Assembly: GCA_006937955.1 (NCBI GenBank)
Contig: SSNP01000019.1
Coordinates: 4,905,068 to 4,969,067 of the forward strand
DNA length: 64,000 bases
DNA from: Pachypanchax playfairii
Lineage: Eukaryota > Chordata > Actinopteri > Cyprinodontiformes > Aplocheilidae
Direction of reading: 5' to 3'
This document shows, piece after piece, positions 22,172 to 33,182 of the stretch; the stretch's first letter is position 1; each line of letters starts with the position of its first letter. A program made the translations under genes and the position numbers. Below the pieces are notes generated by a model. That model saw only the letters and a list, made by a program, of their open reading frames with translations. It was not told where the DNA came from and searched no databases.

Positions 22172-24892
22172 AGCCTTCAATATCTAATTTTTGTTTTTTG
22201 AAGTGATCATTAAAACTGATATGGACAATGCATGTGCTGCCACTATTTCAGACTGGCAGAAAATGTGTTTGGGGCTTTCGGGTACTAAATGGGACTCCAA
22301 TTGGTCAAAGACTGTTGGAAAACCGTCAACCCACTTGTAGGGCTTTAATGACAACTCGGTGTTGAAAGATTTGATGTTCATAACTTGGCAAAATGCTGGT
22401 GTTTCAAAAGACAAGACCCTCCAAAGGTAAACTCAGCCTGACTGGCAGGTAAATTTGTTTTTAACTGTGGGGGGGCTAAAATGGATGTTGGATTACTTAT
22501 CACTAAGAGCAATTAAACTAACAGCTACTTCCCACACTGAAGAAAAAAGTCCAACAGGTAGTGGACAATCTGCAGTTTAAAGGGAACAAACTGTAAAAAA
22601 TCTCAAATGATTTTACAGACTGAATTTTGGGGGGTGGAGTTTAAAAACATTTCCAAGAGGACATTAACCCTTTAATGTTGAGATTACAGATTCTAGCTTG
22701 AAGGATATCCTGTGTTGCATCTGAAGCAGTTACTGTGTTGTGAAGAGGAAGCTGAAAGTTCTCCAGGATTCTCATCTTAAACTTTGTTCAGCTTTTTTGT
22801 CACTTGCTTTGCTCCTTTAGTAGAAAGACCATAGCAAGTAAGGGAATATCTCAAATTTGCCTTGCCTCTCTCCTTTTCTTTAGGGATTTCCTGTTTATCT
22901 ACAAGTCTTCAATGTTTCTAAAAAATATTTTAACTTGTGAAAATGTCTTTTTACACAAGATAAAAGGATATTTCATTGACACCCATTCCAAGCTAGTATA
23001 CTCTGTCTTTATTTTAACAGTCCTTTCTCAAGCTGCACTGACAGCTCTTTTTTGGGGGGTACCCTGAAATTTTCTTTGAAGTTTGGGGCTTTGTTTTCAC
23101 TGGTTAGTTTGAGAATGACTCAGAGATTTTTTAGCACAGCAGCTGGAGTTAAAGTTTGATATGGAGCAAAACAATCAAAGTCAACATGCTGAACTGTAAG
23201 ATCAAACCAACTCTCATGAAAACTTGTTGGAAGTGATAAAACATGTCTTACAGCTCCTCACAGTCATATTAAATATAGAATATATTATTTCAGCAGGACT
23301 TTTTACCTGGATGGAGTTGCTGATAATCTTTCATGCAGTCCCAGAACACTGAAGGACCAGAGTCCAACCTGAGACGCGTTCGTCAGTAAGACTTATAAGA
23401 TTACCCAGCTAATGCACCCAAATGACGATGCATTTGTATCTCTGATCCGAGAGGAAATTTTTAAATAAGTCAATTAAACATTAGATCCCTTCCTACGGCA
23501 CAGAACTGAAGTAAAACATCCAGAATATCTGTTCAAATCAAGAGACCCACCAGTGCAGCAGAGGTTTCAGTTTTAAATGTTTACAGTGGCATTAAAGATT
23601 CACAAGAAAAGAGCAATAAGTGATAAATCAGAGTTTTACAGATTTTACCAACAAACCACGTGATCTAAACAAATCTAATATTTATCTTACTAATCTTTGA
23701 TTTCTAAACAGATTAGAAACACAAATGTAGCGACACTTTGTTGCATTAGCTGGATTATAATATAATAAATCATTTTACCGATGAATGCAGGTTAAGTCGT
23801 GTTCTGGGACTGAATGTTCATCCGCAGCTTCATCTGAGTAAAAAAATCCAAATGAAAAAATATAAAATATGTACAGTAGATGCGGCTGGAGCGAAACAAG
23901 AGGACGACATACTGAACTGTAGGAGTCTGCGTTTTACTATCAGGTTCACAATAAACTTTTTAATTCAAACAAAAGCCTAGTTTATGTAGTTTAGCTTGAT
24001 TACTTCAAAATTTAAACCCCAAATTAAGTAGAGGCAAATTATATGAGTAACAGGTCAACTCACTGGTGAAATCTTGTATGAAGTGGTATAAGATGTTCCT
24101 CACAGTTCACCAACATAAAGCTGAACCTTCAGCTGCTTTGCTTATCAACCTCACTGTCTGTCACAGTGCTACCCGAGATGTCTGTGCAAAACCTAAAAGG
24201 AAAAAATCAGGTTGCCATTTAAAGGTGCAATATGTAAGAATTAGACCCTGTTGTCAAATTGTTTATGTAGAAACACAAAACTGTCACTCACATGTGATTC
24301 ACTATGGAACCAGGAAGTCTGGATGTGGAATAGTTACTGTAAACAATGATTCTGTCCCCGGAACAGTGTTTTTAAAATGTCAGAAAGTAGTGACCACCCA
24401 GCCGGCTGAGATCGAGATCTGTTACAATGTGACTTTATTTTCAACATCAGTGGGACATTAAACTGTTGTGTGAGTATTTCACTGTAAAAGTCTTACATAA
24501 AGCAAGGTGCAGTCAGCGCAACCAGAAAAATGGCTGTCAAAATAAAAGTCTCATCACTCAGATGGACACAAAGTAAACTAAGAACAAAAATAAAAGAGTC
24601 ACAGAAATAAACAAATATTGTATGAATAAACAAGTATTTTGTTTGCAGTTGAAATAAGTTGTTTTGGTTGACTTTTTGATTATGTTCATAGCTTTACTTC
24701 CTCTCAGACTCTTATTTTTATTTAAAGCTTAAGTAGTTTGATTTGGTCTTGAAGGCAGAAATATATGACATCATATAGTTTACATTCAACTGACTCACAG
24801 AGGCACATCTAATACACACAAATGATTAGTATTAAACATCTTCTTCCTAAACACTCAGATTTCATTTGATTACCCTGAGAGTCACTCATCAC
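22172..24892. other. Intergenic between genes F and G
   Basis: 2.7 kb of AT-rich DNA. I find no coding sequence I would defend. A possible small inverted-repeat element starts with AAAGGTGCAATATGTAAGAA at 24,222 and may end at TCTTACATAAAGC near 24,505. The left end is a motif frequent in teleost genomes; the right end matches only partly. Confidence 0.4.
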
Positions 24893-24957
24893 CAGCTGTG
24901 TGTTGTTAGCTGATCAAGCTGTGATTGGTCAGAGAGGGTTTCTGGTAACATTTAAAA
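24893..24957 (+). promoter_or_regulatory. Core promoter module of gene G
   Basis: CAGCTGTGTG 24893-24902, ATTGGTC 24924-24930 and a degenerate TATA (TTTAAAA, 24951-24957). The surrounding sequence is clearly different from B-F, so the shared words stand out as conserved. Confidence 0.6.
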
Positions 24958-24996
24958 ACTGCACCAGGTCTCTTGTTTTTATGGCTGATGTTCAGT

Positions 24997-26117
24997 ATGG
25001 TGACTTTACAGTGCTTCCTGGGGTATGGCAGTGGTTTGTTTTTATTTTGATTTAGCTAATATGTGCAAATTACTAACTCATGGTTCGTTGTTTGGCATGA
25101 TTTTTAGGGCTTCCCTCTGTGCCTTGCTGTTCCTTAAAACTGATGGACTTCCTGTTAAAGGTAAGTTCTTCATTTACGGTTCTCATACAGACTGTGGTTA
25201 AGGCCACCTCAGCTGACTGTCAGTTTGCCACCAGGCTCAAAATCCCAAAGCCAGAGCAGCAGTGGTGCAGATGCTGGAGGTGCTGCATATACAGGATCAG
25301 CCACTGGCCACTATGCACCAATGTCCTACAGTGTTTCTAGAGACGTCTCCAGACCAATGCAGGGAGTTGGACAAGCTGCCAGTGCCCCTGTGCTGGTTCA
25401 GGCTGCTCCAGCAGCTGGATACCCTGGCGGTGCTGGTGTTGTACCTGCTATGCCTGCATACCCTGTTGGTGGTCCTGTTGTACCTGTTCTGCCTGGAGCT
25501 GTCCAACCTGGAGCTGCTCAGTCTGGTCTACCAGGTAATCTTGAACATGGGTTGACAGGATTAAGGTAAAATATTACCTCCATGGTTAATCTCTCTCCTC
25601 TTCCTCAGAAACCAAGTGGACTGTTGATCCCAAGATCTTCTCTGAAGAGGAATTGGCTAACATCCAGTCCTCTGGTCCCGGTCCCAGTAACATGCTCCCA
25701 CCACCCCCTCCTCCTCCACCTGGACCCGTCCTCCAGTCTGGAGAGACCTCCAATGTTGTGAAGGAGGCAGAACTCGGCAACTACCAGCATGAAACTGAAG
25801 AATTTGGTTATCCAGCTGCCAGTATGGGTCCTGGACAAGGACTCCCAAGCAACCCAATGCCTTATGTTGGTGGGGGAGGCTACTGGGTGAGCCCTTATCC
25901 TTACCCACTGCCTTACCCTTTTCCTTACCCTGAGTTTGACTACAGGCTCCTGTATGGCCTGTACCCTCCTGGCACCTACACAACCTTCAGCAAGCACCAT
26001 GAGAAGGGCAAGGACTACTACCAGAACATCCACTACCTGAAAGACCATGGACCTGGTGCTCCTGACACTCCATCTGATCCTGGTTCTGGACAGTACCAAC
26101 AGAAACTCTTCCAATGA
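24997..26117 (+). CDS. Array gene G: mosaic copy of the secreted Pro/Gly/Tyr-rich protein
   Basis: Exons are 24997-25022, 25108-25160, 25235-25534 and 25609-26117 (26, 53, 300 and 509 nt), for 295 residues, frame intact. The signal peptide starts MVTLQCFLGASLCALLFLKTDG. Exons 1-2, introns 1-2 and the first part of exon 3 differ strongly from B-F (SQSQSSSGADAGG; an APMSYSVSRDV insert shared in position with gene A's SYSV). From the end of exon 3 through intron 3 and exon 4 it is nearly identical to them, which points to gene conversion. It ends QYQQKLFQ*. Poly(A) signal AATAAA at 26247-26252. Confidence 0.85.
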
Positions 26118-26252
26118 GCCTCTATGCACTCTTAGAACTGAGCTTTTACCAGTTGCATACTGGGTAAACATTGTGTAGCTGGGACTCTTGATTACAAGTT
26201 TAAGATTCTGTTTTTTTTTTTTTTTTTTTGCTTTCTAAGACCATCAAATAAA

Positions 26253-28740
26253 TGGTGTTACTTCACTTTGTGGTTGCTTGGATTAACCTATTTATTTTTC
26301 CCCTTTTCCTCCCCGAAAGCTGCATTGTCAGGGATTGGCTCATTTTGTCACATCATGAAATACATACACTCGTGGGGGTTTTCTGGGTTTAAAGTTCATC
26401 AGCCTTAACAGGTGCTCACATTTGACAGTATGACAGAAGAGAGTTTAAACCACTATTTTGCAGCTGCTGAACATCCTTATGTCTTAACTCAAGTATTTGT
26501 GGGGTTTTAGTACTTGAGCCTCTAAAAATGTCCCATTAGCTGCTTTTGTTGTAGGCAATTCTCATTGCCCTGTTTATAAGGTGGCAAAAGAACCAATTAA
26601 GTAAAAATCCTTTTTTCTGAACCACAGTGGAAAAATGATTCAAAAAGTGTCATGTTTACAAAAACTAAAACCACTACTAGTAAATCAGCTACTCCAACAA
26701 GCTGTTGCCATGTGTATTGCTATACACTATAGCAACCTGCAGCTGCCATTTTAAGAGGGGGCTGCTTTTCCTTGATGACCGTAAGGAATCACGAATATTT
26801 AAGTGGATTAGAGGCAAAAGCCGAGCACAGAAGCTATAGCTAGTTGGTTTGCAACTGTGTCCATACAGGGCACTTACAGATTTGTGGCAAAATGATCCAA
26901 CCTCATGGCCTGCGACTTACAAATATCTACAAATAACAGTCTCAGAGTCTACACAATGGAGACTGAGGACTTACAAAAGCCTCAAATTTTCTTCGAAGTA
27001 AGCTTTTGTCAAATGTCTGATACTTGGCTCGGTGGATGATGTTGCTTTGATGTTTTCAAGTTAGCTCCACTTTCATCACTAGCCGTGCTAGTATGAGTAA
27101 TTGAGCCCCGATAGTTTATAGTCATATTAAATTCCTAGGATGTTATCTTGGACTCGTTTATGTTGTGGAGATGATCCCTTACTGCTACAGCGATGAGCCG
27201 ATTTTTATTTGTTGATGTTTGTAGCTTTTTTTGGGTGAGCTTTCTGATGACAGTCCACGATCATGTCACTCTGTCTTCAGTGCCTGCTGTTCTGATCTGC
27301 TTATTTTGTTAAACATTTTATTAACGTATTGTCTGTCTGCTTGTTAGTGTGCTTTCGGACTGTTTGCGTGCCCACAGTACAGAAATGCGCTCTCGCCTTG
27401 TTGGAAGCCCCACAACGCACTGGACAGCCAGCGGAACCGGCGGTCCCGATCCCAGGACTGCCGGCTCTCCTAATTCCGCCTCTTTTTATTTACATTATTT
27501 GATCAAAATATTTGCGGTTGACAACTGAAACGTTTGATGAGACTGCAAACATAAGACCACTTTGACTTTGGGCTCCATGTATTCTAGAGTCATGTCAAGG
27601 CACTTATGATAGGTCACCTATGTGTTGACAACTTGAACTTGATTTCAGTTTGTTTCTGTGTCCATGATGGTCTAATCAGGTGAAAGGGTCTGGCTGAGGT
27701 AATAATCCTGGTGTGGGGCATTATGTACTTCACAGGCAGCAACTGACCATTTGAAACTAGTTCTAGTTGCTACATGTGACTCTCAAAGTTGTGTGTGTCT
27801 GGTACAACTTTCATACTCAAAAGACAAAACTGGTTCTATTGATATTAATTTTGGTTTTTGTCATATCAGTGTGATTTTTAGGCCTGTTTTGGGGGGTATC
27901 ATCAGTGATATGTCACTTGGTACTAAGAATTGTATGTTTGCATACAATAGGACCTTAGTTCTGTAGACATAATTTTCAGTTCTTTAAGGGGCTACGTTAC
28001 CTACATCCAGCAAATGGTCTCAGAAAGACTCATTAATGAAGATCCCAACTGACCTGATGTTTAGATATTTATACCTAATTCATCTGCCTTGAGCGATCTG
28101 AACTGCTACTCTAACCATATAAACAAAAACCTATTTTGTGAGTTGTTTAGGCTCCTTGTTATAAGCTCAAATTTAACATAATGCTGCAACAAAAACTTTA
28201 ATTACAATAAGCACCAAGCACACTGAGGGATTGTGGTTAAGCTTAATCTGTTCTTGTAAGAGATCGTGTGTTAAATAGACACCATGAAGGCATCTGTACG
28301 TGGATTCATGAGTGTATGGTCGTGGTTTCCACAGCAGACGCAGCTGTCAGGCCCGTCGGACTGAAGCTGTGGCGTTACAACTCTATTTTGGGAACGTGTG
28401 TTGTTCAAAAGGTCAGATAAAGAAGTACAGTCCTCACAAACCTGGGGGGTGGGGGCATTGGGTGAAAGAGGGTGAAGGCGGACATCCACAAACAGACACA
28501 CATCTTAAACACTGAGCAGAGTTGAAAGGGGAAGAAAGGACGACGGAGACAATGAGGAGTGGTCAAGCAGTAAGAAGCTGAAAGTTACGTGATAATTCAT
28601 CTTTTTTTTCATAAAGTTTAGCTTTTGCAGAGAACTTTCTAGAGGAAGCCAGTGGAGATAGTTGAAGATTCCTGTGGCATCAGTTTAAGTGAAGGTCTGA
28701 TTAATCTTTGACCCATAAAAACTGACATTATTTTGACATC
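26253..28740. other. Intergenic between the array and smtnl1
   Basis: I see no gene in these 2.5 kb. The array stops here. Part of 28,300-28,600 probably contains the smtnl1 promoter or untranslated exon, but no clear motif fixes it. Confidence 0.4.
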
Positions 28741-30790
28741 ATGGACGAAGAATCACCCACCCAGGATACAGAAATGATCTGTCACTCCGACACCAACAAC
28801 AACAACCAGGTTTGTTTGTTTTTCATTTGAACGTTTATTTGCCATAAGAAAGTTTTCGTGTCGCGCTTCCCTCAGAGCCCCAGCAGGATCAGTCAGCTGG
28901 CGTATTTGTGGCCACAGCAGGTGTGTTTGGATATGTGATTTTAGCTGCAGTTGTGGTGTTACACCTGTTCTTGCTCCTGATTGAAGAACGACTCTCAGTG
29001 ATGCACACTGAGCTCACACACTCTCAGTGGAGTTGACTATTCCTGTTGATGAGTCACCCCTGCACGGCCTGACCTGGTGTAACTGCTACAGGTCATTACC
29101 AAACAACCCGATATATATATATTAATTATTTTTATTTTTAAAAGCCTTTAGTCTCTCTGATGTTGAGCTCAAAAGTACAAAATTTTTATTGATGTGTTCA
29201 GAAAAATAAAGATAAGATCAAATAATTAATTTAATGAGGGAAAAAAGCCTCATCGGACCTACACTGTTAAAACTGGGGAAATGCTAATATACTTAACTGT
29301 AACATGTTGTTGTCTAGGCGGATGAGTCGGATCTGTTGGAGAATAAAAGTCCAGAGGAGACAGCAGAAGGTCAGGGGGTAATCAATGTTGGAGAGAAAGG
29401 AGAAGGAGATAAAGTACAAGATAAAACTGAAGCTGATGATACAAATGAGCCTCAGATTGTCTCTCAATCTGCTGAGTGTGACACCGAAGAGGCTGGAGGT
29501 GACAAAGACAAGACATCAGCTGCTGTTGATAAGAAGGAAACTGAAAAGGCAAGAGAAGAGAAGGTTGAGAAGGAGAGTGAAAAAGAGGATGAAGACAAGA
29601 ACGAAGGAGAAGAAGCACAAAAAACTGAGCAGGATGAAAAAGAGAAGAAGAGTGAAGAGGAAAGTAAATCTGATTGCAAAACAAAGAATGAAGATGTAAA
29701 ACACCAAGAGGAAAAAGAAACTGAGAATAAAAAACATGTAAAGCAGGTTGACACGACAGACAAGGGCAAATCTAAAGAACCCGAAAAACAAGCAAAACCT
29801 AAAAGAAAAAGTGGCCCCCCCACCTCTTCTGTCCCTCGACCGAGACCTTCTGCACGCTCAATTAGAGCATCTGCTAAAAATGATATAATAGCCAAGTTCC
29901 AGCAAGGTGCACCAGAGTGAGTAATCACCAGCATCTCCAACACACTGTACAGAAACCATAGAAATGAGAAAACTGTGTAACTTTTGACATTTTTAGGACA
30001 CCGATACCACGCAACTTCAAAATTCAGAGGTCGTCCGCTGCCGCGGCAACGGGGGCCTCAATCAAGCAGAAGATTCTTCAATGGTGCCACAATAAGACAC
30101 GCAACTACGAGGTAATTCAGACTGATCTTCCAAATTCAAGACCTGATGATGATGAAAAATAGGCGTAGTAGATGACGTGTGTCATCCTTTTTTTTATCTT
30201 TTGATCTTTGCAGGGCGTCAACATAGAAAACTTTTCCTCCTCCTGGAGTGATGGGTTGGCGTTCTGCGCTTTAATCCATCGTTTCTTTCCAGAAGCTTTC
30301 GACTACAGCTCACTGAAACCAGAGGAGAGGGAGAAAAACTTCACTTTGGCCTTCCAAACAGCAGAGTATAGACTTCTCAGTCCTTAAACATAATAACAAC
30401 AAAATGTTTTTGTGTCTTTAGTTCTTTTTTTTGTGTCTTGATCTCCTCAGGTCCCTGGCTGATTGCTGCCCCCTGCTGGACGTTTCTGACATGCTCATGA
30501 TGGGCAACCACCCTGACCCCATGTGCGTCTTCACATACGTGCAGTCCCTCTGCCACAATCTCTCCAAAATAGAGAAAGAAAGGAGGGACAAAAAGGAGAA
30601 AGACAAAGCTGAGAACAAGGAAGAAGAGAAAGAGGAAGGAGACGCACCTGTTGCAGACTGTGAGAAGATGAAGAGCCAAGATGAGAAACAGGAAGATGAT
30701 GAAGAAGCGAAGGGAAATGAAGCAGAGAAAGATCCTCCAAAGAGCTGTGAGATGGAGGCTGAGGGAGCGTTAGTCGAGTCAAAGTCATAA
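28741..30790 (+). CDS. smtnl1: Smoothelin-like protein 1
   Basis: Exons are 28741-28809, 29318-29916, 29997-30111, 30214-30365 and 30451-30790 (69, 599, 115, 152 and 340 nt), for 424 residues with consistent phases. Residues 24-190 are a disordered Glu/Lys/Asp-rich stretch. About 175-222 is basic and Pro/Ser-rich (PKRKSGPPTSSVPRPRPSAR), with basophilic-kinase-like serines. A calponin-homology domain spans about 243-352 (IKQKILQWCHNKTRNYEGVN, SWSDGLAFCALIHRF, a D-Y-S-L-P-E-R-N-F pattern, PDPMCVFTYVQSL). A charged Lys/Glu tail follows (353-424). Smoothelin-like 1 in mammals is a muscle protein linked to cGMP/cAMP-dependent relaxation, with its CH domain at the C-terminus. The tail here is longer than I remember for mammals. 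Identity rests on the CH domain type, the acidic N-terminus and the ctnnd1/btbd18 neighbourhood. Confidence 0.85.
30465..30479 (-). promoter_or_regulatory. CTCF-like motif inside a coding exon
   Basis: The minus strand reads CCAGCAGGGGGCAGC, a full match to the vertebrate CTCF core as I know it. It lies within smtnl1 exon 5. Confidence 0.4.
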
Positions 30791-31739
30791 AAACTGACAA
30801 ATACGCTCAGTAGATTAAAGATTATCGATGTCAGTAAGTCTTAGTTCATCGTTGCAGTACTGAAGTAAAGGCTGATCTCACAGTGTGAGTTGTGCAATGT
30901 TCTAGATTTAGTTTGATTTTTCACTCATTGCTGTGTTTTTGTTTGTTTGTTTAGGGTACATTGCACCAAAATGTTCAGATTTTCTATGAAATGAGTGTTT
31001 ATAAAAATACAAATATTTGCTGTAAAAGATTAAACAATAATAAAATCATGTGGAAGGACACTGAGTGAAAAACTACGCGATTTTTCACAACTTCGCGTTA
31101 TGGATCTTAAATATAATTTGCCAATAAACAGGTGATGATTTACACAGTAATTATTTGTTCAGCTAAAAACATTTTTTAATGGTGTTGGTTTGATTTATTC
31201 TAATGTATTACATTTGGGATTATTGTCAGTTCTCTTTAAAAATATAAAACGCCTGGTGATGGCAGAAAAATTCTTCATTAAGATATTTTACTGTCTTAAC
31301 AAACATCATGAATTTAGATTTCTAATCTGAAATACTTTTGATTTTCTTATTCATGAACAAGCATAAAAACATGTTGAAATTAGTTTATACAAGTATATTA
31401 ACTTTGTGTCGGTTTATGTGGAAGGATTTTAATTTAACTCCATATTTTTTGTGACTATAAAATAAAGATGAAGGAGTAGATGTTTGTAGGGATAGAGGTA
31501 ACACCTCATCAGTGACAGGAAGTGGTTAATCTTTTTTTTTTTTTAGCAAGGGCTTCTGCTTGGATAATCGTGATTCAGAAAGTAGATCTGATATTTTAGT
31601 TAAGATTATACTGCACAAACTATATTTAGATGAAATATGATGGGATTAATAGTTACATTTGTTTGGGTACCAGCACAATAAAATGGTAAAAGAGGCAGCA
31701 AAAGAGATTAAATAGATTTAAACATCAGTATTATCAGAG
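30791..31739. other. smtnl1 3' region
   Basis: AT-rich, probably 3' UTR followed by spacer. Candidate poly(A) signals include AATAAA near 31,039 and 31,460. No other gene seen. Confidence 0.45.
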
Positions 31740-32060
31740 GTGAAAAGCATTGGAAAACAGAAAATGAGGGAACAATGGCAAAAGCAGTGGGAGGAGGAAA
31801 GGACAGGGAGATGGTTTTATTCCATTCAAAGGAAAACAGAAGATATGAGAAGGAGAGAGGAGACAATGATATCTCGACTTAGATTTGGGAACACTGGGTT
31901 AAATAGATCTCTTTTCATTATAGGAAGACATCAAACGGGGTGAAATAATTGTTGTGGGGTAAATGAAAGCATAGAACATGTTCTGTTACATTGTCAAAGA
32001 TATCAAAAAGAAATAAGACAGCTGGTTGATAATTTGGAGAAAAACAGGATTATGTTAGAC
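31740..32060 (+). mobile_element. Non-LTR retrotransposon ORF2 C-terminal remnant
   Basis: The plus-strand reading gives MISRLRFGNTGLNRSLFIIG, then a stop, then CCGVNESIEHVLLHCQRYQ. This is the RLR-GH-GLN and C-x-x-C ... EHVLLHC pattern at the end of many fish LINE polyproteins. One in-frame TGA and a short length show it is a dead fragment. Confidence 0.6.
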
Positions 32061-32109
32061 ATAAAGGATCTATAGCAAAGAAAATCAAGTTTTATGGTTT
32101 TAGTTCAGC

Positions 32110-32697
32110 TTTTAAAGAGGCCATTTCATACACTTTGTGGCTATTTCTTAAGTATTAAACAGTAATATGAAACATTTTTTATCTAAAAAACATCAGGAAA
32201 CACTTATTAACAGACCTTTCAATTTGTCTGCGTTAAAATTTGGGTGGTTTCGGTTCCTTCCGTCAGGCTGCTTCGTCAGCAGCTCGTTCATATTCATTGT
32301 TCGAATTTGCTGGACTCTGATTGGCTAACAAACTAGCCTATGAGAGCAAAGAATACTGTTTCCTGCCCCGCTGTGCATGGCAACGTCAGACATCGTGTCT
32401 TTCTGTTTGCTACGTCTTATCCTACAGCTTTTAGCCAGCACCATGCTAGGTGTGGTTTCAACTGTGAGAGCTGCTGAAAACTAACAAACAAAGGAGTTGT
32501 GATGAAACAGATACAGGCCGTTCAGACTCCGGAGAAATCGGGTGTTATCGCCACCTGCGTAGTTTGAGAGATTAAAACTGAAAGAGAAGTTGTTGACCTG
32601 TTTTCACACCCACTATGAAGGTAAGAACACCTGTGGAGCTAAAATATTCAACAGAAACCTCAGAGAAACCGTTTTTAATGGAAGGGCCTCTTTAAAA
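32110..32697. repeat. Putative non-autonomous DNA element with 13-bp inverted ends
   Basis: The left end TTTTAAAGAGGCC (32110-32122) and right end GGCCTCTTTAAAA (32685-32697) are perfect inverted repeats, and the next bases are partly complementary (ATTTCAT and ATGGAAG). The interior of about 560 bp has no transposase. No target-site duplication is obvious. Confidence 0.5.
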
Positions 32698-32776
32698 CAA
32701 ACTCGTTTGTGTGACAGGATATAAGGTTTATCATTATTAATAATTTTAGTTGAGAGTCATTCTGATCCATTCCAAG

Positions 32777-32797
32777 CTTGCGGTTGGCAACCGCAAG
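32777..32797. repeat. Perfect 10-bp palindrome
   Basis: CTTGCGGTTG, one central G, then CAACCGCAAG. It sits in the presumed upstream region of the zinc-finger gene, followed by a GAAGAAGAAG run and GGGGCTGCGCCCC. It could be part of an old repeat. Confidence 0.6.
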
Positions 32798-33182
32798 AAA
32801 ACTAAATAGAAGAAGAAGAAGGGGCTGCGCCCCCTCTGGCCTCCCTCCTGGCTCCTCCCTTGTTTGGGCAGCAGCTTTTCTGCTGGGTACTCTTGCCTCA
32901 CTTGGCAACACAGTCTTAAATTTTGGATACCAAAACCTTAAACTGTCTTTGAATTTCAAATTCTTGTTGACGTTATCATCTATGCAAATCTGACCTAATA
33001 CTGCACTGAATATTTAAACAAACCATAGCTTTGAAGTACTTTGAACGGCCTCTGCTTTAGAAGAATTACGGTAATCACACTCTTCCAACCAGGAAGACCA
33101 TTGTGCAGTCCTGTAGTAAGCTAACACGCAGACCGTGTCGCCTTATTTTCCTACACAGTTTTCGGCTGCATCCAAAGGAAAC

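Noticed and set aside
24066..24461. 131-codon plus-strand frame between genes F and G
   Set aside because: It has no recognisable domain, overlaps a probable inverted-repeat element and lacks a supported promoter or splice structure.
29464..29943. 159-codon antisense Ser/Phe-rich frame in smtnl1 exon 2
   Set aside because: Antisense shadow of the Lys/Glu-rich coding sequence.
32778..32993. 71-codon frame with RRRRRG and a hydrophobic stretch
   Set aside because: It starts within a palindromic, GAA-repeat-containing segment that looks like a dispersed repeat. No conserved feature supports it.
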